A DNA stretch of 64,000 nucleotides, taken from NCBI GenBank assembly GCA_050084985.1, contig JBITNC010000001.1:192262001-192326000 (forward strand), in the 5' to 3' direction. Origin of the DNA: Nageia nagi. Its lineage: Eukaryota; Pinophyta. Positions within the stretch are counted from its first letter, which is position 1; every line of letters begins with the position of its first letter. A program made the position numbers and the translations under genes. The notes under the pieces are model-generated. The model saw nothing but the letters and a program-made list of their open reading frames with translations, did no database searches and was not told the DNA's origin. This document shows positions 58,025 through 64,000 of the stretch, in pieces.

Positions 58025-59570
58025 GTAAAGACCTTTTTCAAGTTTGGACACCTTCATAAAAATCATCAATAATTTGGTCCCGTGAGTGATCCTTATGTAA
58101 TCTACCTAATAAAGATTTTAAATTTTCATCTTCTTCTTCCTCCTCATTTTCTGAACAACCATTTGAGTCACTTTGAGAGCTTGACTCTTCTTATTTCTTT
58201 ACTTGTGGTTGTTGTACCTATGGTTTAGATTTTTCCTTATCTTTTCCATCACTTTAAATTAAGTCTTCATAGTTAAGAAAATTTTCATCATCATTTCTCT
58301 TTGGAATATCTCTTTGTTCATCAACATGAACATTAGTACTATCCACCATTATTTTTGTCCTCTTATTGTAACACCTATATGCTTTACTCTTCGAAGAGTA
58401 ACCAAGAAAAATACCTTCATCGGCTATATCCTCAAACTTTCCCAAATTTTTCTCTTTCCTCTTGATGAACATTTGCTACCAAAGATCTTGAAGTGCCTAA
58501 TTGTGATTTTCTCCTAAACCATAATTCATATGGTGTTTGTCCTCATGTGGCCTCAATAAGCATATGTTTTGAATATACACCACTGTGTGCACTGCTTCTT
58601 TCTAGAACCTATCAACAACTTTACTTTTTGTCTACATAGTTTGATCCATTTCTTGCATTGTCCTATTTTATCTTTCAACTACTCCATTTTGTTGTGGAGT
58701 TCTTGCTGCAAAAAATTATCTTTTAATTCCATGTTTTAAGCAAAACTCAGAAAGCTCATTAGAAATGAACTCACCTCCTATATTTGAATGAAGGCATTTG
58801 ATTTTCCTTTCTATATGATTTTCTACTTGGTTATTGAAGGCTTTAAACATGTAAAATGCTTTAGATTTATGTTTCAACAATTACACCCAAGTCATTCTTA
58901 AATAATCATATATGAACAACATAAAATACTTATCTCCATTGATGCTTTGTGTCCTCATTGGTATGCATAGGTTGGTGTGAATTATCTCTAATGTTTTGCT
59001 TGTGTAATATTCCTTCAACTTGAACCTTTCTTGTGTTTGCTTTCCCTTTTGACATGAATTATAAATGTCATTTTATAGTTTGCTAATGCTAGGGATATCC
59101 CTTATTGCCCTTTTTGAGCAAATGTTCACCAAATTTTTGAAACTAATATGTCCTAGTCTTTTATGCCATAGCTAATCATCACTCTCCTTTCCTAGAAGAC
59201 ATGATCCCTCTGAAATATTTGACAAGGTATATAGGTTGCCACATGTTCTTGTACCAACCACCATAAGCTTGCCATTATTTTCCCTTCGAATCTCACAACC
59301 ATGCTTCTTGAATATCACATCATTACCTTTATCACATAGTTGACTGATGCTCAATAGATTATGCTTTAGACTAACAACAAAAAATACCTCTTTGGATCTG
59401 ATTTTGCCATTATTTATTTTGATCATCCCCTTGCCAACAATCTTTGGACCATCATTATTTCCAAATCTAACTCACCCACCTTCATATTATTGTAACTTTT
59501 GAAATTTTCTTTTTTCACCTGTCATATGGCTTGAGCATCTACTATATAATATCCATGGTGATGGTTTATC
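58025..59570 (-). pseudogene. Copia protease and integrase
   Basis: From the right, PSPWILYSRCSSHMTGEKRK (about 59,564-59,510) is the protease active-site region, with Tyr (59,546-59,544) where the catalytic Asp is expected. Next come VFFVVSLKHNLLSISQLCDK, YTLSNIS, the integrase zinc region LWHKRLGHISFKNLV with YNSCQKGKQ, HTNLCIPMRTQSINGDKYF, CLHSNIGGEFISNELSEFC, and TPQQNGVVER. Then IFLGYSSKSKAYRCYNKRTK marks the C-terminal GKGY/GYSxxxKAYR motif. Two of the three integrase acidic positions are Asn, and the zinc motif has lost its first Cys. An acidic linker and RLHKDHSRDQIIDDFYEGVQ end it at the insert. Confidence 0.88.
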
Positions 59571-60442
59571 TTAAGCTTTGAATACTATTTAAACAATCAA
59601 TGACTCTTTATTTCCTTTGAATTTCTCCTTTTCTTTCCAAACCTATTTTACTGTTGCTTCAGGTTCTTGTTTTTGATTCTCCTTTTCTTTTTATTGCGGG
59701 GAAATTATATGAAATTGTCTATTCTATCTCATAAGAGGAAACTATCTAGATGGAAAGGAACTCATTCCATACTTGCTTCTACAAAATTTAGCAATGTGTC
59801 TAAACTCATGATAATTATAACATTCAACTTGATACTTTGTTAGTGGACCAAAAACATTTCTAGTAACAAAAGTTCTTGGAGCAATATTGTACTTACAATA
59901 TGAAACTTTGTGTCCATAAGTATTGCATTTAAAATAATATCCATTAAAAGGATATATGAAGCTGGTGTATTTCTAAGAACTCCTTGGTCTTACATAAGGT
60001 CTCCTTCTTAATTGTACACTTGTGAAGCCATCATTCTCCAATCCTAACTATCTTCCTTCTTTTCAGTTGGTTCAATATTTTCCTTTTTTGTGTCATTGGA
60101 AGACTATCCTTTTTCATATCCCAAACTAAACATATCTGGAGACATTCTCTGATTATTAATGATGTCACTAAGCTTGGTTAATCTTCCTTCTAGGTACTCA
60201 TAGGAACCAATCCTCTTGGTGACTTCCTCTAGTTGCATACGTAGCCCAACTATTTCCTCTTCAAGCTTACTATAGTTTTTGGCTTTTGCAAGAAGTTGTG
60301 CCTCCAACTCCTCATTAATCTTCTTAGATTCTTCCACCTCTACTTTTAAACTTTCTATAACACCACTTGCATCATCAAGCCTTTTTGAGTTTTTCTTATT
60401 TTTATTTCTTTCCTTATCTAGTTTGTTCAAATCTGCTACCAA
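59570..60442 (-). pseudogene. C-terminal part of copia gag: coiled coil and two zinc knuckles
   Basis: The open frame 60,442-60,104 is a strong heptad-type coiled coil (KVEVEESKKINEELEAQLLA and further) ending KLSDIINNQRMSPDMFSLGY, the usual end of this region in long copia elements. Further left two zinc knuckles follow: YFKCNTYGHKVSYC near 59,940-59,900 and CYNYHEFRHIAKFC near 59,825-59,785. Each has one Cys replaced by Tyr. Stops separate the pieces. In intact elements this part mediates capsid assembly and RNA binding. Confidence 0.75.
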
Positions 60443-60672
60443 TTATTCTTCAAGATCAACCTTGGCCTTGGAATCATCTTCTTGATCCGTGTCTTCTTCT
60501 TTTTGCTATTTACCTTTTTCTTTATCTTCATTTAGTTTCTCTTTAATGCCATAAATAATGCTTCATTTTATTTTTCATTTGAAACATCACTAGAACCATC
60601 ATCTATGGAGCTTTCATTTCTAGATATGAAGCTTTGCCTATTTGACTTTCCTTTCATTTCAAAAGTTTTCTT

Positions 60673-61284
60673 CTAGTAGTTTTTCTCAGAGTGTGATCCT
60701 TGATCATGTCTATCATCTTTCTTGTATGGATATTTCATTTCAAAGTGATGAACATCACCACAATTAAAACATTCAAAAGGCAACTTGCCCTTGTATTTAC
60801 CTTTTTCTCTTTTTAGTTTTCTAACAAAGTTTGCTTTCACACCATGTAATTGTTCGTCATCATTAGAATCTAATTTAGCTTTTGTAGTTTTGTTGGATTT
60901 AAATGCTAATTCTTTTTTTGAAGGTTTTGATTTTCCATTTCTCATTTCATAAGTGGTTAGTGACCCATGCATTTCATCCATACTAAAAGTATTCAAATTT
61001 TTATCTTCTTCTATAGTAGACACCTTTGAATTTAAATGAGATAAGAGAGATCGCAATACCATTTTCATGATGAATTGATCTTCAATATTCTCTCCAAGAC
61101 CTTTGATGGAATTAATAATTTCATTCACCCACAACATGTATGCTTTTATTGTCTCATCATCATTCATCTTCAGTGCTTTGAATTGAGCTCTATGTGTTTG
61201 GAGTTTTTCTTCCTTGATTTTATCATCTCCTTCATGTATATTCTTTAATTTATCCCATATTTCTTTTAAATTTGTGAAAATCAT
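60673..61284 (-). pseudogene. Copia gag (UBN2-type), N-terminally truncated
   Basis: About 204 residues are open from MIFTNLKEIWDKLKNIHEGD at the right. HRAQFKALKMNDDETIKAYM and VLRSLLSHLNSKVSTIEEDK are the UBN2 gag core. A basic region then leads to the knuckle CFNCGDVHHFEMKY, whose last Cys is Tyr. The usual N-terminal ~100 residues (the W-x-x-M-x-x-x-L region) are missing, because the sequence passes directly into LTR sequence at about 61,270. An ATG at 61,284 exists by chance. The frame ends at 60,673 in a stop. Confidence 0.88.
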
Positions 61285-62737
61285 CTCCACTCAAAACTAA
61301 TGACACACATGTATTTTTCTATTTCTCATTAAGGCTCACACACTAATGTTTTTTTTTTTAAATAGCACCCTTATTCTCACTATTGTAATATATTTTTAAA
61401 ACACCTTTTCAATCTCAACTTTTGTAACTGCCATATGTACTTCAATGATGAGTGGTATTTTGTTGGCCTTCTTCAAACAACTAAGGAGCCATTTAATCAA
61501 TGATGTCACAACCCTATTCTATGCAAAAAAATAATTAATTTTTTCCATACAAATTCCAAAGGCATTTTGTCAAACACTTTGCATTCCAAAACTAGAAAAA
61601 CATGAAAATAGAGCTCTAGAGGCATTTTCAAAGAGCTACAATTTCTCACTATGTGTATAATTTAACATGGAATTTGGACCACGTGTTCTTCATATAATTA
61701 AATATATTTATCAAAATTTTAAGGTCTAAATCAACATATAGTGCACATAGCACTTCTCACAAAGTGGCCTTCGACAAAGTTTTGAAGACATTTTGTCAAA
61801 CAATACACAAGCTTAGTTTGGTGCACATTAAAGATTCTTATACTTTAGGGCTTCAAATCAAGATTATCCAAGATATGAAGTTAATAATTTTTATGATTTA
61901 TAGGTGCAACATAAAATAAATTCAAAAATTAATGCATCGATGAATGAGAAACACTTTCAATAAGAATTCCATGATAGCTAATAAAATTGTTTAAAACTAG
62001 AAAATTTGTTGCAAAGCCATTTTGAATTGATCACCAAATTATTTTTCAAACTCCATTAGAGCTAAAATTTAAACTATACAACAAATGTATTTTGATATAC
62101 AACTTTTAAAAATTTAATTCCATAACTCCTTACAATTTCTCTAAAAATGCTTCAGTTCGAAAGCCTCCAAAGCTAAATTGGTAACTAGGCCAAAAAGAGT
62201 AAAAATAATCGGAATGGTACTGAGACCAAGAACTATTGCTCCAAACTCTGTGCAAACATAGTCAACACTAATATGAGTTGGAAACACACATGTTATAATT
62301 TTCAACACTAAATCATCTTTTTCGATCACCTTGTAATGCAAAATCATCATGCTTTTGAAAAACCATTGGAAGACCCAAACATGTACCAACAACTGGATGA
62401 CCATGATTTGACATTGTAACTAAGATCAAAAATAACCTCTAAGACTACTAATGATGTTTTGAGCAACCCAAAATAGTTCATTAGAACTAAGTGTCAATAT
62501 TCATGCATAAAGACACATTTCACATTGTTGATAACTTTTGAGCAACTTTTGCAAGAATTGCAATTTTTGCAAACTTGGATTTTCGATGTAAATAGACTAA
62601 AGCAACATTGTACACATCTCCATATTAACTATCTAAACATTGAGCAATGCATCCATGATACAACCTATCACTATAACCACCTGATTTAACTGAGTTTGTT
62701 GACAATAATAACAATAATCTCATCACTTTACTCAATA
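61266..62737 (-). repeat. 5' LTR of the copia element, 3' part missing
   Basis: It parallels 52,775-54,262 of the 3' LTR phrase by phrase (GTGAAAATCATCTCCA, TTAAGGCTCACACACTA, ACACCTTTTCAATCTCAACT, CAAACAATACACAAGCTTAG, TGACCATGATT). In element sense it starts TATTGAGTAAAGTGATGAG at 62,737, with TG changed to TA. About 1 kb of LTR, the primer-binding site and the gag start are deleted at its inner end. Confidence 0.8.
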
Positions 62738-64000
62738 GAATACACGTATAATGTTGAGCCACATTTATATCTATGCACTTAACCAAATTTAAAATCCAAT
62801 GTGTTATAATGAGATGATCCCCTTATTATTTTCCTCTCTTTAACCATCTCATATACCTATGAGGTTCACATCCACCTCATCTTTTTACTTTATATAATTT
62901 CCATCAGATAAAAATATTTTGGTTGATCAATTTGTTTGATTACCCAATATGTATTAAAGGTTGGTAACAATTAGCTATCCAACTTAGAATCTTGGTATAA
63001 GCTAGAGAAATTGCATGACACATTACTCCCATTTCTCATTCAATTACATAAATTCCACTCAATATGTATCATAAAAATATTAACAAAAAAAAGAACGAAA
63101 GAAAAAAAAAAAGGCTTTCAATAAATACAACTTCCTCTATCCAACAAGTTTACCTAAAACAAAAGAGGCAAGAATGGAGAATGGAAGAGGAAGTAATTCT
63201 CATACATCTTATCTAGTGAAAAAATTTCCACCTTTTACATATTTCACCCTAATAAAAGGTACAATTCCCATGTAAAGCTTCTCGCCTTTCTAAACTTTCA
63301 TGCATTTCGATACCATTTTGTCATGCAAGTATTTGGCCCAATTGAAGCCCAGGTAAAGTTCAATAAATGTTATTGCATTTGGAAATTTAGAATAGTAACC
63401 ATTCTATTAAAATTAACCAAAACCTTATAAATCTACCTACATACCACTTGTACATACAACCATCTTCAAAGCCTACATCTTTCATCTCATTCATTTTTAT
63501 CTATACACATGATCATCCCATTTAACCATATTGTTTATATAAATAATATCTTGTACATAGACTATAGTGCGGCAAAACATTCCACATAAATATATGAAAA
63601 CGTAACATAATGATAAATCAAGCTCATGTGATTGATTAAATACATATATTTTGACTAATTCATATTTTTTTTGCATTCTTGTAAGTGCTTAGTATGTAAC
63701 TTTCATCTTCAAATGTACACAATGCCATGTAGGTTCAGTAACCAAGGAAGAAATTCCTAAAGGACTACATAGTGATTCAAGATTTAAATCCCTTATGTGC
63801 ATAATATCTAGTATATGTTGACATTCATATTGAAATTGGCTTAAAGTATTTACACCTTTAATTATGAAAAGATAAGAGATTACAATAATAATCTAGATTA
63901 AGTAACCAAGTATTCAACATCTTATGCTTAATAGTGGATGAATTGATTCCATCGAGTGAAGGAAACACCTCGATAAAAAACATCATCCACATGTGGTCAT
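62738..64000. other. No feature recognised
   Basis: AT-rich sequence after the copia element. An A-rich tract lies near 63,085-63,112. I see no open frame, RNA gene or repeat end that I can name. Confidence 0.4.

Larger units (their letters stand above)
51763..62737 (-). mobile_element. Ty1/copia retrotransposon, about 11 kb, decayed
   Basis: A 2.5-kb 3' LTR (51,763-54,262) and a shortened 5' LTR (about 61,266-62,737) frame gag, protease, integrase, reverse transcriptase and RNase H in copia order on the minus strand. The 1.9-kb insert at about 56,090-58,020 is not part of the original element. Long LTRs and a gag with a C-terminal coiled coil resemble the SIRE/Maximus group. Flanking 5-mers do not match (TATGG on the left, GAATA on the right), so no target duplication is evident. 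Every domain carries stops or frameshifts. Confidence 0.85.

Noticed and set aside
60279-60485. Ser/Leu-rich plus-strand open frame
   Set aside because: It is a shadow of the gag coiled-coil region on the minus strand.
51763-62737. 5-bp target duplication around the copia element
   Set aside because: The flanking pentamers TATGG and GAATA do not match.

Overview
The window reads as nuclear DNA of a seed plant with a large, repeat-rich genome. A conifer or other gymnosperm is my best guess, by inference only. The base composition is AT-rich. I see one low-copy gene, with exons spread over more than 4 kb. Almost everything else is decayed transposable elements, tandem repeats and long, degenerate blocks of the plant telomere heptamer. 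Nothing bacterial, organellar or CRISPR-like is visible.

Left part (1-9,000). A TA microsatellite and a block of ~190-bp imperfect tandem repeats precede the one gene. That gene (minus strand, 3,499-7,943) has clean splice sites and encodes an N-terminal hydrophobic segment, a C2 lipid-binding domain and the first half of an inositol-polyphosphate 5-phosphatase catalytic domain. One intron starts with GC instead of GT. The 3' half of the gene is not in the window. A stretch with relatively many CpGs at 8,580-8,900 may be its 5' region.

Middle part (9,000-36,100). From left to right:
- a decayed Lys/Glu-rich coding-like stretch;
- a 5.4-kb CACTA (En/Spm) DNA transposon with both ends and a broken TNP2 transposase;
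- the 3' end of a LINE, cut by the end of a second CACTA-like element that carries an unrecognised multi-exon ORF;
- a non-autonomous LTR element with a primer-binding site and polypurine tract, flanked by two copies of a ~550-bp segment;
- 1.6 kb of degenerate CCCTAAA repeats;
- a decayed coding-like stretch on the minus strand;
- AT-rich repeats and two tRNA-derived SINE-like sequences;
- a second 0.8-kb telomere-like block;
- a tandem repeat array and reiterated pieces of a pentatricopeptide-repeat (PPR) gene.

Right part (36,100-64,000). A decayed Ty3/gypsy pol fragment runs into an LTR at 41,057. That LTR is followed by a gag-like region, itself interrupted by a solo-LTR-like insert with a TATA box. 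Next comes an antisense pseudogene with a plant mobile domain (PMD) and a coiled coil, and then a second copy of the LTR at 49,809. From 51,763 to 62,737 lies a long, decayed Ty1/copia element on the minus strand, with gag, protease, integrase, reverse transcriptase and RNase H all recognisable. Its 5' LTR is joined directly into the middle of gag, a ~1.9-kb insert splits the region between integrase and reverse transcriptase, and its zinc motifs carry recurrent Cys-to-Tyr changes. The last 1.2 kb shows nothing I recognise.

Apart from the C2/5-phosphatase gene, no coding region here looks intact. I found no clear new multi-gene system. The most unusual observations are the C2 plus 5-phosphatase architecture, the PPR-derived repeats, the PMD pseudogene inside an LTR pair and the two telomere-like blocks.
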